A stretch of 64,000 bases of DNA from Nesterenkonia sphaerica (GTDB taxonomy: Bacteria > Actinomycetota > Actinomycetes > Actinomycetales > Micrococcaceae), in NCBI RefSeq assembly GCF_005771565.1, contig NZ_VAWA01000006.1:10151-74150 (forward strand), read 5' to 3'. Within the stretch, counting starts at the first letter, position 1; every line of letters starts with the position of its first letter. Positions 18,146-26,377 of this stretch are shown here, one piece after another. Under the pieces are notes generated by a model that was not told the DNA's origin, searched no databases, and saw only the letters and a list, made by a program, of their open reading frames with translations. The position numbers were made by a program, and so were the translations under genes.

Positions 18146-18454
18146 TCAGCGCTGGTGGCCGAGATACTCCTGGACGTGCTGCACTTTAGCCGTGAGCTGG
18201 TCAGTGTGCCCGGGGCGGATATCTGCTTTCACCACGAGACTGACGCGGGGGCTGGTGGCGACGACCACGTCAGTGGCTCTCCGGATGACCTCGAAGACCT
18301 CCTCCCACTCCCCCTCGATGAGGGTGAACATGGAGTTCAGCTCGTAGGGCAGACCGGATTCTTCGACCACTCGGACTGCTGCAGCGACGGCTGCGGTCAG
18401 TGAGGCGTCGTCGTTCTCAGTGGTGGTGGGGGCGACGGAGAATGCGACTAACAT
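18146..18454 (-). CDS. MTH1187/UPF0045-family thiamine-binding-type protein
   Basis: 102 residues, the length of single-domain UPF0045 (YqgV/MTH1187) proteins. The features are an N-terminal strand LVAFSVAPTT, YELNSMFTLIEGEWEEVFEVI in the middle and VVATSPRVSLVVKADIRPGH near the end. Homologs form ferredoxin-like dimers or tetramers and some bind thiamine. Cytosolic; no thiamine gene is next to it. ATG 18454 is seven bases after TAGCCT, with GGAAGG in the spacer that might also act as a ribosome-binding site. Divergent from the PIG-L gene. Confidence 0.85.
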   Translation of the reverse strand: MLVAFSVAPTTTENDDASLTAAVAAAVRVVEESGLPYELNSMFTLIEGEWEEVFEVIRRATDVVVATSPRVSLVVKADIRPGHTDQLTAKVQHVQEYLGHQR

Positions 18455-18461
18455 GCCTTCC

Positions 18462-18467
18462 AGGCTA
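18462..18467 (-). promoter_or_regulatory. -10 hexamer TAGCCT
   Basis: TAGCCT on the minus strand, seven bases before ATG 18454. Confidence 0.5.
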
Positions 18468-18521
18468 GGGCCCCGGCTCTGTGTTGTGAACCCACCCGGG
18501 ACAACAGCCCTGCACGGGCTC

Positions 18522-18527
18522 TATCCT
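18522..18527 (+). promoter_or_regulatory. -10 hexamer TATCCT (leaderless promoter)
   Basis: TATCCT, six bases, then ATG 18534 of the PIG-L deacetylase gene. Confidence 0.55.
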
Positions 18528-18533
18528 GAGCCC

Positions 18534-19262
18534 ATGGGAGCTTTGCCAGTCTTTGACGACAGCGGGGTGCGCCGGGTCCTGTGCGTGGTGGCCCACCCTG
18601 ACGATATGGAGTACGGCGGTTCCGCTGCGGTGGCGCGCTGGACAGCGATGGGAGTGGAGGTCTCCTACTTGCTGCTCACAGCCGGAGAGGCGGGGATGCG
18701 CAACGTCGAGCCCGCCAGTGCCGCCCAGCTGCGGATTCAGGAGCAGCGCCAGGCCTGCGGCGAGGTCGGCATGGAGGACCTGACAGTGCTGAGCCTGCCG
18801 GACGGGATGCTGCAGCCGGATCTGGAGACCAGGCGGCAGTTCGCCCGGCATATCCGCAGATTCCAGCCTGACGTGGTGTTCACCCAGCCCTGGGAACTGC
18901 AGGTGGCGTGGGGTCTGAACCACGCTGATCATCGGGCCACCGGCCTGGCCACCGTGGATGCGATCCGCGACGCAGACAACCCTTGGGTCTTCCGCGACCT
19001 GGTGGAGCAGGAGGGGCTGGAGCCCTGGGGCGCACAGTGGCTGCTGGTGCCCAATTCGGAGCCGGACTTCCTGATTGACGTCTCCGGGGAGCCGGTGGAG
19101 CAGGCCGTGCGCTCCCTGGAGGCCCACCGCGCGTATCTGGAGGCGCTGGGCGATCACCCGGAACCGCGGGAGATGATTGAGGGCATGACAGCTGCGGCCG
19201 CGCAACGCAGCGAGGACCCGTCTGTGACCCGCGCACTTGCGGTGGCCGCTTACCGCATGTGA
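18534..19262 (+). CDS. PIG-L family deacetylase
   Basis: 242 residues of the zinc-dependent LmbE/PIG-L family, which includes the mycothiol enzymes MshB and Mca. The AHPDDMEYGG motif supplies His and Asp zinc ligands and the catalytic Asp; the third ligand is in LNHADHRATGLATVDAI. Substrates are N-acetylated sugars or mycothiol conjugates; I cannot tell which. The frame is open to 18420, but the promoter hexamer six bases upstream fixes ATG 18534. A strong hairpin follows its stop. Confidence 0.88.
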   Translation: MGALPVFDDSGVRRVLCVVAHPDDMEYGGSAAVARWTAMGVEVSYLLLTAGEAGMRNVEPASAAQLRIQEQRQACGEVGMEDLTVLSLPDGMLQPDLETRRQFARHIRRFQPDVVFTQPWELQVAWGLNHADHRATGLATVDAIRDADNPWVFRDLVEQEGLEPWGAQWLLVPNSEPDFLIDVSGEPVEQAVRSLEAHRAYLEALGDHPEPREMIEGMTAAAAQRSEDPSVTRALAVAAYRM

Positions 19263-19268
19263 GCCGGC

Positions 19269-19299
19269 GCTGCTGCTGGGGCAGACCCCCGGCAGCAGC
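19269..19299. terminator. Bidirectional terminator hairpin
   Basis: Thirteen-base-pair stem (GCTGCTGCTGGGG pairing with CCCCGGCAGCAGC, one G-U pair) around a five-base loop, in the 42-base gap between the convergent PIG-L and serpin genes. There is no long T tract. Confidence 0.65.
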
Positions 19300-19304
19300 C
19301 TGGT

Positions 19305-20618
19305 CTACCCTGCGGTGGGATCCGCAATGAACGCCATGAACAGCGGCCAGTTGGTCTCCTTGTGCACGATCCTCACCAGGTACGGGCGGTCCACCGTCAT
19401 CTCCACGGCCTCCGGCGGTTCCACCGGCGCTGAGGTCACCCCCGCGACCTCGGTCACTGCCGCTGCCACCGTGCCCTGCTCATCAATGGTCAGCACCGCT
19501 TGGTGGGCGACCTGGCTGATTTCGACGGCCGGGTCGATCCGGGAGAGGTCGTTGCCCGCCACGGTCTCGACTGCCCCCATACCTTGAAGCAGCGACACCA
19601 GGACCTCACTGGTTTCTATGTCAACACGCGGCAGCGTGAGGTCCACAGCAGTCTCAGCCTCGCCGGCGAAGGCGGTGTCCACCGCCTCCCAGTCCTGCGC
19701 GGTCCAGTCCTGCAGGGTCCAGTCCTGCGCGGTCCAGTCCTGCATCGGAGCTTCGGTGCCAGTGCCGTTTCCGCTGGGTAGGACGATGTCCATGGCGAAT
19801 GCCTCGGTGTAGGGCAGCCGGATGACCTGGGCGTCGTCGTGCTCGGTGTAGGCGGCCTCCAGCGTCTGCTGCATCATCTCAGCTTCGACGGTTTCACCCG
19901 CTGCGGTGGTGAAGTCCCGGTCTGTGGTCTGCGAGGGGTCAAACTGCATCTGCCACTGTGCGGCCATCAGGATGGCGTTCTGCAGCACGAAGACCAGCTC
20001 CGGGTCGGGTGTCTCCACTGCGGACTCCTCCACCAGGCCGCCGGTGTGCTCGTTCACCCACTCATCGAGCACCTGCTTGGACTCTGCGGAGGTGAAATCG
20101 GTCGTGACCATCCCGGCGTCGTAGGCGGAGGCCAGCACATCCAGGAACTCCTCCTCCGGTGCCGCAGCGTCGCTGAGCACCAACTGGTTGGCCAGATGCA
20201 GCAGCGGGGTGTCCGGGAGGTCCTCTTCCTGCACTAGAGCGGGGTCACCGTCGTAGGTCAGCACTGCGGCCTGGAGCGCGCTGAACGCCTCTGTCCGCTC
20301 CGTTCCGGACGCGCCGAGCAGGTCAGCGAGCTCGTCAGCGGCCGGACCGGCAGCTCCTTCGGCGAGCATGGCCAGCGCCACCAGGATCGACGCCGGGGAA
20401 AGCACCACGTTCTGCTGCTGCGCCACCTCCGCGAGAGACTCGGCACCGAACTCGGTGGTGGCGCTGACCACCTCCTGGAGCGCGGCGGCCTCACTGAGCG
20501 AGGCCGGCTCATACTCCTGGCCTGAGCGCAGCTGCTGTGTAGGTTCTGCGGCGCAGGCGGTCAGCGCCAGCAGCGCGGCAAGGCCGGCCCCGCCTGCCAA
20601 GATGCGATGGGGGTGCAT
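19305..20618 (-). CDS. Lipoprotein serpin (serine protease inhibitor)
   Basis: 437 residues: a signal peptide with lipobox LTAC (Cys22), then a serpin domain. Serpin landmarks are NAILMAAQWQMQF, a QVIRLPYTEAFAMDIVLPSGNG strand region, the hinge DEQGTVAAAVTEV of the reactive-centre loop, and the C-terminal VDRPYLVRIVHKETNWPLFMAFIADP. The predicted scissile region is small residues (VTSAP), suggesting elastase- or subtilisin-like targets (inference). A 15-bp repeat inserts four QDWT-type units near residue 300. Anchored outside the cell, it would inhibit extracellular proteases. ATG 20618 is six bases after TACCAT. Confidence 0.9.
   Translation of the reverse strand: MHPHRILAGGAGLAALLALTACAAEPTQQLRSGQEYEPASLSEAAALQEVVSATTEFGAESLAEVAQQQNVVLSPASILVALAMLAEGAAGPAADELADLLGASGTERTEAFSALQAAVLTYDGDPALVQEEDLPDTPLLHLANQLVLSDAAAPEEEFLDVLASAYDAGMVTTDFTSAESKQVLDEWVNEHTGGLVEESAVETPDPELVFVLQNAILMAAQWQMQFDPSQTTDRDFTTAAGETVEAEMMQQTLEAAYTEHDDAQVIRLPYTEAFAMDIVLPSGNGTGTEAPMQDWTAQDWTLQDWTAQDWEAVDTAFAGEAETAVDLTLPRVDIETSEVLVSLLQGMGAVETVAGNDLSRIDPAVEISQVAHQAVLTIDEQGTVAAAVTEVAGVTSAPVEPPEAVEMTVDRPYLVRIVHKETNWPLFMAFIADPTAG
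19689..19743 (-). repeat. 15-bp tandem repeat inside the serpin gene (QDWTA units)
   Basis: Three complete and one partial copy of a 15-base unit (plus strand CCAGTCCTGCGCGGT, one variant). The minus strand encodes QDWTA-QDWTL-QDWTA-QDWEA in a loop of the serpin. Confidence 0.9.
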
Positions 20619-20624
20619 GTACTG

Positions 20625-20630
20625 ATGGTA
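20625..20630 (-). promoter_or_regulatory. -10 hexamer TACCAT (leaderless promoter of the serpin gene)
   Basis: TACCAT on the minus strand, six bases before ATG 20618. It sits between the serpin and the upstream exchanger gene, which ends at 20644. Confidence 0.5.
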
Positions 20631-20643
20631 CGCGGTGGTCTGC

Positions 20644-21810
20644 TCAGGCTGCCGGTGTTCCGGAGGGCTCGGGGTCAGCCCTCTTGCGAAGGTGGAGACT
20701 GAGCTCATACGCCGCCAGTGTGAACACCCACAGGGCGGTCACAGGGACCACGAACCAGAGCATGGCAGCGCTGAAGGGCCCCAGGGCGTCGTGACCGGCG
20801 GCGTCCAGGATCAGGTAAGCGACGTAGGCCATGTACATACCGGTGAGCACGAATCCTTCCCAGCGGGCGATGGCCTGCCCGGTGAACGCCAGTGGCAGCA
20901 GGACGAGGGCGACGGCGACCATGACGGGAAGGTCGAAGTTCACCGCTGCTGAATCCACTCCTACTCCGGTGGGCGAGACAATGCTGGTCAGACCCAACAC
21001 CGCACCGATGTTGAAGATGTTGGAGCCCACCAGGTTGCCCACAGCCATATCGCGTTCGCCCCGGACTGCGGCGATCACCGACGTCGCCAATTCCGGAAGC
21101 GAGGTGCCCACTGCGACCACTGTCAGTCCGATGATGAGGTCGCTGACGCCCAGGGCGGAGGCAATCGCGGTGGCTGAGCGGACCAAGAACTGTGCGCCGA
21201 TCACCAGCATGACGACCCCGAGGCCGATCAGGATCAGGTCCACTGTGGTGGCGCGCAGTGTGGTCGCCCGCAGGGTGGCGGTCAGTCTTCCGGCACCCTG
21301 GTCCAGGATTCCCTCCACCCCCAGCTGGGGATCATCCCCTTGCCTTGCCCGACGCCGGGCGTACCAGACAGTGCCCACCAAGTAGACCACGAGCAGACCC
21401 AGCAGGATCACCCCGTCCACCAGGGAGAAGCCGCCGTCGAACGCCAGCAGCAGCGCCAGCAGGGAGAAGCCGATCATGATGGGGATATCAGCTTTGATCA
21501 GCTGCACTTTCACCAGCAGTGCACCGAATACGGCCGTGAGACCCATGACGAAGAGGATGTTGGCGATATTGGACCCGACCACATTGCCCACAGCCAGGCC
21601 CGGGGAACCGCTCAGCACGGCGCCCATGCTCACCGCCAGCTCGGGCGCGGAGGTAGCAAACGCGACCACCGTCAGGCCGATGATCAGTGAGGAGAGGCCG
21701 ACGGTCTTGCCCAGAGAGGCGGCGCCGCGCACCAGCGCTTCGCCCCCCAGCACGAGGAGGACAAAACCACTGATCAGCAGGATGATACTCAGGAGGGTCA
21801 CCAGGAACAT
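20644..21810 (-). CDS. Calcium/sodium antiporter, YrbG (CaCA) family
   Basis: 388 residues, about ten membrane helices, with the two inverted alpha-repeats of the Ca2+/cation exchangers: GLTVVAFATSAPELAVS plus GNVVGSNIANILFVMGL, and GLTVVAVGTSLPELATS plus GNLVGSNIFNIGAVLGL. The paired glutamates are the ion ligands. A basic/acidic loop of about 60 residues joins the halves and contains a duplicated LRATT unit. The enzyme exchanges Ca2+ for Na+ or H+ across the membrane. ATG 21810 is chosen at the start of the first helix; the frame stays open to 21984, overlapping the divergent DUF2505 gene. Confidence 0.9.
   Translation of the reverse strand: MFLVTLLSIILLISGFVLLVLGGEALVRGAASLGKTVGLSSLIIGLTVVAFATSAPELAVSMGAVLSGSPGLAVGNVVGSNIANILFVMGLTAVFGALLVKVQLIKADIPIMIGFSLLALLLAFDGGFSLVDGVILLGLLVVYLVGTVWYARRRARQGDDPQLGVEGILDQGAGRLTATLRATTLRATTVDLILIGLGVVMLVIGAQFLVRSATAIASALGVSDLIIGLTVVAVGTSLPELATSVIAAVRGERDMAVGNLVGSNIFNIGAVLGLTSIVSPTGVGVDSAAVNFDLPVMVAVALVLLPLAFTGQAIARWEGFVLTGMYMAYVAYLILDAAGHDALGPFSAAMLWFVVPVTALWVFTLAAYELSLHLRKRADPEPSGTPAA
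21244..21273 (-). repeat. 15-bp in-frame duplication (LRATT twice) in the exchanger loop
   Basis: Two adjacent 15-base units differing at two positions encode LRATT-LRATT just before a helix of the second half. Confidence 0.75.
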
Positions 21811-21872
21811 ATTACTCAGTGCCCGCGAGGTGGGAAGTGCTGGTCCTCCCGCCGGCAGTGCCGGTGTGCCGC

Positions 21873-21878
21873 TAGGAT
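21873..21878 (+). promoter_or_regulatory. -10 hexamer TAGGAT (leadered promoter of the DUF2505 gene)
   Basis: TAGGAT about 42 bases before GTG 21920. The predicted leader of some 35 bases contains the AGGAGG ribosome-binding site at about 21910. Confidence 0.45.
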
Positions 21879-21919
21879 GACTACAGCAATGCTGGCATCC
21901 CCAAAGCCCAGGAGGAACT

Positions 21920-22423
21920 GTGGCCATCGAAGCTGAACGAGTGATCCCCCACTCTGTGGAGAACATTGTCGAGGCGTACGCCACCGAGGCGTTTCATTCG
22001 CATTTGGCCGCCAAAGTCGGCTCAGAGCTGAAGAGCTTCGAGGTGAACCGAGCCGCCGACGGCAGCGTCGTGATCACGTCGGTGCAGGCCATGGGAGCTG
22101 AGAAGCTGCCCGATTTGGCGCGCAAAGTGGTCAAGGGCACAGTCACTGTGAATATCACCGACACGTGGGGCGCCCCGGACGCTGGCGGGTCACGCCGGTC
22201 CGACACCGTGGTGAATGTCAACAATGTGCCGGTGAAGGCTGTGGCGTCCCAGAACCTGCATGCACGCAGCAGCAGCGAGACGTTGGCCACTGTCCGCGGC
22301 GACGTGGACATCAAGATTCCGCTGCTGGGGAAGAAGCTGAAAGCTCAGGCCGAACCGCATATGGCGAAGTTCATCCAGCTGCAGGCCACCGAGGTGAGCA
22401 AGTTCATCGACGCCCAACGCTGA
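21920..22423 (+). CDS. DUF2505 family protein
   Basis: 167 residues matching the actinobacterial DUF2505 family, predicted to have a START/SRPBCC-like cavity fold. The N-terminus (ERVIPHSVENIVEAYATEAFH) and the C-terminal helix (EPHMAKFIQLQATEVSKFI) are typical of the fold. Ligand and role are unknown. The GTG 21920 start is fixed by an ideal AGGAGG five bases upstream. It ends 20 bases from the convergent pth gene. Confidence 0.8.
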   Translation: MAIEAERVIPHSVENIVEAYATEAFHSHLAAKVGSELKSFEVNRAADGSVVITSVQAMGAEKLPDLARKVVKGTVTVNITDTWGAPDAGGSRRSDTVVNVNNVPVKAVASQNLHARSSSETLATVRGDVDIKIPLLGKKLKAQAEPHMAKFIQLQATEVSKFIDAQR

Positions 22424-22443
22424 GCTGCGATGCGCCTGTGGGG

Positions 22444-23022
22444 TCAGTGGAATTTGTTCTGGGCGGTGGTCAGATCCTCCAGCAGCACTGACTCCACGGC
22501 GTCGGCGGCGCGGCCGACCACCTCAGGGAGCTCCTTCATCTCCTGCGCGGAGTAGTTCTGCAGCACGTAGGCGGCGGTGTCCATCCGCCCCGGGGGCCGG
22601 CCGATTCCCACCCGTACCCGGATGTAGTCACGGTCACCGCCGAGGTGCTCAGTGATGGACTTCAGACCGTTGTGCCCACCTTCGGAGCCCCCGCGCTTGA
22701 GTTTGAGCCGGCCGAAGTCCAGGTCAAGCTCGTCGTGAACGACGACCAGTTGATGGGCAGGGACAGAGAAATAGTCCATGACTTTGCGCAGGGGTTTGCC
22801 GGAGACGTTCATGTAGCCCTCAGAAACGGCGAAGACCACTCTGGGGCCGCCGTCACCAAGCCGGGCGCCGACCGCCTTCGCCCCTACTTTGGTGCGCTGA
22901 TACTGCGCCCCCATCCTTTCGAGGAGGTCATCCAGCACCACCTGGCCAATATTGTGCCGGGTGCCCTGGTAGCGGGTCCCGGGATTTCCCAGGCCCGCTA
23001 CCAGCCACGTGTTCTCTGCCAT
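22444..23022 (-). CDS. pth: Peptidyl-tRNA hydrolase
   Basis: 192 residues, canonical Pth1. It releases peptides from peptidyl-tRNA that has dropped off the ribosome. Catalytic and binding residues visible: His in TRHNIGQ, Asn in GYMNVSG, Asp in VVHDELDLDFG and Asn in GGHNGLKSI, with GLGNPG at the N-terminus. ATG 23022 is preferred over GTG 23028 because TAGGCT ends six bases before it. The pair rplY-pth is a common actinobacterial arrangement, here with an apparently separate promoter for pth. Confidence 0.95.
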   Translation of the reverse strand: MAENTWLVAGLGNPGTRYQGTRHNIGQVVLDDLLERMGAQYQRTKVGAKAVGARLGDGGPRVVFAVSEGYMNVSGKPLRKVMDYFSVPAHQLVVVHDELDLDFGRLKLKRGGSEGGHNGLKSITEHLGGDRDYIRVRVGIGRPPGRMDTAAYVLQNYSAQEMKELPEVVGRAADAVESVLLEDLTTAQNKFH

Positions 23023-23028
23023 GGTCAC

Positions 23029-23034
23029 AGCCTA
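23029..23034 (-). promoter_or_regulatory. -10 hexamer TAGGCT (leaderless promoter of pth)
   Basis: TAGGCT on the minus strand, six bases before ATG 23022. Confidence 0.5.
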
Positions 23035-23054
23035 AAGCACCAGACTCCGGAGGG

Positions 23055-23693
23055 TCACTCGGAGTCGTCGCCTGCGGCTTCCTCGGTCTCGCCGGCCTCG
23101 CCCTCAGCGTCCTCTTCGCCGGCTTCGGTCTCAGCGTCCTCGTCCTCCAGCGGCTGCTCCTGCGGCTCATGGATGGAGACAATGGGGGACTCGAGGTCGG
23201 CCAGGGCCAGCTCTGCACCCTCAGGCAGGATCAGGGACTCCGGCAGCGCGTTTTCATCACGGCCGGTGATGTCGATGCTGACCGACTCGGGGAGGTTCAG
23301 CGCATCGGCCTCCACCGGAACGGTGGGCTGGTCGAGGATGAACTCGAAGCCTTCGGCGGGCTCGCCGATCACCTCGACGGGCACGTCCACGACGATCTTC
23401 TCGCCCTTGCGCACAGCCAGGAGGTCCATATGCACAATGAACGGCTTGATGGGGTCGCGCTGGATGTCCTTCGGGACCACCATGGCCTCGTCACCCTCAA
23501 TGTCCAGGGTGATCAGCGCGTTGGGGTTGCGCACAGCCAGCGCGGTCTCATGGCCGGGCAGCACCACGTGCCGCGGGTCATCCCCGTGGCCGTAGATCAC
23601 AGCAGGGATCTGGTCGGCGCGGCGAGCGCGGCGGGCCGCACCTTTGCCAAATTCGGTGCGCACTTCGGCGGAGATGAGAATCTTGTCAGCCAT
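23055..23693 (-). CDS. rplY: 50S ribosomal protein L25, CTC (general stress) form
   Basis: 212 residues: the N-terminal 5S-rRNA-binding L25 domain (about 1-95, including GAARRARRADQIPAVIYGHG) and the C-terminal beta TL5 domain, followed by an acidic tail of about 35 residues rich in Glu, Asp and Gly. ATG 23693 has GAAGGAA six bases upstream. Its promoter appears to lie at the end of prs, giving an untranslated leader of about 145 bases with a small hairpin. Downstream are pth and DUF2505. Confidence 0.95.
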   Translation of the reverse strand: MADKILISAEVRTEFGKGAARRARRADQIPAVIYGHGDDPRHVVLPGHETALAVRNPNALITLDIEGDEAMVVPKDIQRDPIKPFIVHMDLLAVRKGEKIVVDVPVEVIGEPAEGFEFILDQPTVPVEADALNLPESVSIDITGRDENALPESLILPEGAELALADLESPIVSIHEPQEQPLEDEDAETEAGEEDAEGEAGETEEAAGDDSE

Positions 23694-23753
23694 CAGAAAT
23701 TCCTTCTACAGTTCGGGAGCGTTTCGCCAGGCTGAACTGAAAGGAGAGAGATC

Positions 23754-23772
23754 GACGGCGCCAGAGGCCGTC
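23754..23772 (-). promoter_or_regulatory. Small hairpin in the rplY leader
   Basis: GACGGC pairs with GCCGTC around a seven-base loop, about 65 bases before the rplY start. The remaining 160-base gap holds no other feature I can support. Confidence 0.3.
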
Positions 23773-23844
23773 AGTGGTCACTCACCCCGTCGATCACGGC
23801 GCTGCCTCGTATCGGTCAGCACCCTCGCCTGGGCACAGCTGCCT

Positions 23845-23850
23845 AGTATA
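23845..23850 (-). promoter_or_regulatory. -10 hexamer TATACT for rplY
   Basis: TATACT on the minus strand, five bases after the prs stop, with a TTCGAC-like -35 about 17 to 18 bases upstream inside the prs end. It predicts a leader of roughly 145 bases before rplY. Confidence 0.45.
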
Positions 23851-23854
23851 CACC

Positions 23855-24835
23855 CTAGGCTTTGCCGTCGAAGAGCGTGGTGACGGATCCGTCGGTGAAG
23901 ACTTCCTTGATCGCCCGGGCGAGGATCGGCGCGATGGAGAGCACTGTCAGCTGCTCGAAGCGCTTTTCCGCCGGGATCGGCAGCGTGTTGGTCACCACCA
24001 CCTCGCGGGCTCCGCAGGTGGCCAGCCGCTCCGCGGCCGGGTCGGTGAGGATGGCGTGGGTCGCGGCGATGATCACACTCTTGGCGCCGGCTTCTTTGAG
24101 GATGGACACTGCCCCCGCAATAGTGCCGCCGGTGTCGATCATGTCATCGATCAGTACGCAGGTCCGGCCCTCGATCTCACCCACGACCTGTTTGGAGACC
24201 GCACGGTTGGGCTGGGTGAGATCACGCGTCTTGTGCACGAACGCCAGCGGCACCCCGCCGAGCCGGTCGGCCCACCGCTCGGCGACTCGGACGCGCCCGG
24301 TGTCCGGGGAGACGACCGTCACCTCCTCGCCGGCGACCTGCTCCCGGATATGGTCTGCCAGCAGCGGAATGCCGAACAGGTGGTCCACGGGGCCGTCGAA
24401 GAACCCTTGGATCTGGTCGGTGTGCAGGTCCACGCTCATGATCCGGTCAGCGCCGGAGGCTTTGTACAGGTCCGCGACCAGGCGAGCGGAGATGGGTTCC
24501 CGCCCGCGGCCCTTCTTGTCCTGGCGGGAGTATGGGTAGAACGGGGAGACCACTGTGATCCGCTTCGCGGAGGCCCGCTTCATGGAGTCGATCATCAGGA
24601 GCTGCTCCATGAGCCAGTTGTTCAGCGGCGCCGGGTGGGACTGAAGCAGGAAGACGTCCTTGCCGCGAACCGAGTCGGAGGAGCGCACGTAGATCTCTCC
24701 GTTGGCGAAGTCGTAGGCGCTCATCGGCAGCAGCTCGGTGCCCAGCTCCTGGACGATCTCCTGCGCCAGCTCCGGATGCGCCCTGCCCGAAGCAATGACC
24801 ATCGTCTTCTCAGTGCTCTGCCTGATCTCGTCCAT
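23855..24835 (-). CDS. prs: Ribose-phosphate pyrophosphokinase (PRPP synthetase)
   Basis: 326 residues. Makes PRPP from ribose 5-phosphate and ATP for purine, pyrimidine, His, Trp and NAD synthesis. Motifs: the catalytic flexible loop region PFYPYSRQDKKGRGREPISARL, DLHTDQIQGFFDGPVDHLF and the PRPP site VLIDDMIDTGGTIAGA. ATG 24835, with AGGA 10 bases upstream, lies 18 bases after the glmU stop, so glmU-prs is an operon as in other actinobacteria. Confidence 0.96.
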   Translation of the reverse strand: MDEIRQSTEKTMVIASGRAHPELAQEIVQELGTELLPMSAYDFANGEIYVRSSDSVRGKDVFLLQSHPAPLNNWLMEQLLMIDSMKRASAKRITVVSPFYPYSRQDKKGRGREPISARLVADLYKASGADRIMSVDLHTDQIQGFFDGPVDHLFGIPLLADHIREQVAGEEVTVVSPDTGRVRVAERWADRLGGVPLAFVHKTRDLTQPNRAVSKQVVGEIEGRTCVLIDDMIDTGGTIAGAVSILKEAGAKSVIIAATHAILTDPAAERLATCGAREVVVTNTLPIPAEKRFEQLTVLSIAPILARAIKEVFTDGSVTTLFDGKA

Positions 24836-24853
24836 GCTCGGGTGTTCCTACTT

Positions 24854-26347
24854 TCAGTCCGTGGCGGTGGGGGCGTCGTCGTTGGTGGTGTGGTGCGGAG
24901 TCTCAGCTGCCTGCGCGGCGTCGGCAGCTCGGGCGGCGGCAGACCCGGGGCGTTTGGCCTTCACCCAGCCCTCAGCGTTGCGCTGAGGCGCCACCGACAC
25001 TGCGAGCGCACCAGGTGGCACCGGCTTGCGCACCACGGCTCCGGCTGCGGTGTAGGCGCCGTCGCCGATCTCCACCGGGGCGATGAACACCGTGTTGGAA
25101 CTGGTGCGCACATGGGAGCCGATCACTGTGCGGTGCTTCTGCTCCCCGTCATAATTGGCGGTGATGTTGCCGCAGCCGATGTTGGTGTACTCCCCGATGG
25201 TGGTGTCACCGGCGTATCCCAGATGGGAGAGTTTGGAGCCGCGGCCCACGGTGACGTTCTTGGTCTCGTAGAACGCACCGATTTTGCCGTCCTCGCCGAG
25301 CACGGTGCCCGGACGCAGGTAGCTGAAGGGACCTACTGCGCTTCCAGCACCGATAGCTGCCCCGGTGGCGTGGGTGCGGGTGACTTCGGCTGCTTCTCCG
25401 ACCGTGACATCGCGCAGCGTGGAGTCTGGGCCGACCACGGCATCCCGGGCGATATGTGTGCTGCCGTGCAGCTGGGTGCCGGGCAGGACGGTGGTGTCCT
25501 CCTCGAGGGTGACGGTGGCGTCAATCCAGGTGGTGGCGGGGTCGATGACCGTGGTGCCGGCCCGCATGGCCGCAACCACGGTGCGCCGGTTGAGCTCGGC
25601 TCCCAGAGCTTGGAGCTGCACCCGGTCATTGGCCCCTTCCACCTGCCAGCGGTCCTGGGTCACCAGGGCGGAGACGCGGCGGCCGGAGGCGCGGGCTATG
25701 GAGAGCACGTCGGTGAGGTACTTCTCGCCCTGGGCGTTGTCGGTGGACACTTCGCGCAGGGCCTGGGTCAGTGCTGCGGCGTCGAAAGCGTAGATGCCGG
25801 AGTTGATCTCGCGCACCTGCCGCTGCGCCTCGTCAGCGTCCTTCTGCTCGACGATGCCGATCACCTCCTCCCCGGAGCGCAGCACCCGGCCGTATCCGGT
25901 GGGGTCCTCCAGCTCTGTGGTGAGCACCGTGACGGCACTGGCGGTGGACTGATGCTCGGCGACCAGCTCGCGCAGCAGCTCCGGTGTCAGCAGCGGCACG
26001 TCGCCGTAGGTGACCACGACTGTGCCGGAGTCGGCGCCGATTCCCCGGGCGGTGAGCGCCTGCAGTCCGCACTCGACCGCGCGTCCGGTGCCCGGGATCT
26101 CATCCTGGTCGGCCAAGACTACGTCCGGGTCCATCTCCGTGATGTGCTCAGCGACCTTTTCCCGCTGGTGGCGGACCACAGCGACCAGGTGCTCCGGTTC
26201 CAGGGCCCGGGCCGCGGCGAGGGCGTGCCCGATCATGGACCGCCCACCCAGCGGGTGCAGAATCTTGGGAGTCCGTGACTTCATCCGGGTGCCGGCGCCG
26301 GCGGCCAGCACAATGACTGCGGTGGGACGGGCGGCGGTGTCTGGCAC
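24854..26347 (-). CDS. glmU: Bifunctional UDP-GlcNAc pyrophosphorylase / glucosamine-1-phosphate acetyltransferase
   Basis: 497 residues; makes UDP-N-acetylglucosamine for peptidoglycan and mycothiol. N-terminal nucleotidyltransferase: VLAAGAGTRMKS, VVTYGDVPLL and INSGIYAFD. C-terminal left-handed beta-helix acetyltransferase: SYLRPGTVLGED, ETKNVTVGRGSKLSHLGYAGD, NIGCGNITANYDG. The start is GTG 26347 with AGGAG about eight bases upstream; the longer in-frame ATG at 26386 would run into the tRNA gene. The C-terminal tail is low-complexity Ala/Thr. Confidence 0.96.
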   Translation of the reverse strand: MPDTAARPTAVIVLAAGAGTRMKSRTPKILHPLGGRSMIGHALAAARALEPEHLVAVVRHQREKVAEHITEMDPDVVLADQDEIPGTGRAVECGLQALTARGIGADSGTVVVTYGDVPLLTPELLRELVAEHQSTASAVTVLTTELEDPTGYGRVLRSGEEVIGIVEQKDADEAQRQVREINSGIYAFDAAALTQALREVSTDNAQGEKYLTDVLSIARASGRRVSALVTQDRWQVEGANDRVQLQALGAELNRRTVVAAMRAGTTVIDPATTWIDATVTLEEDTTVLPGTQLHGSTHIARDAVVGPDSTLRDVTVGEAAEVTRTHATGAAIGAGSAVGPFSYLRPGTVLGEDGKIGAFYETKNVTVGRGSKLSHLGYAGDTTIGEYTNIGCGNITANYDGEQKHRTVIGSHVRTSSNTVFIAPVEIGDGAYTAAGAVVRKPVPPGALAVSVAPQRNAEGWVKAKRPGSAAARAADAAQAAETPHHTTNDDAPTATD

Positions 26348-26377
26348 GTGAAATCTCCTGCAATCATTCTCGACGAG

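Noticed and set aside
23774-26278. 834-codon plus-strand open frame opposite prs and glmU
   Set aside because: It lies antisense to two clear conserved enzymes and its composition is the mirror of high-GC codon bias; no family motif.
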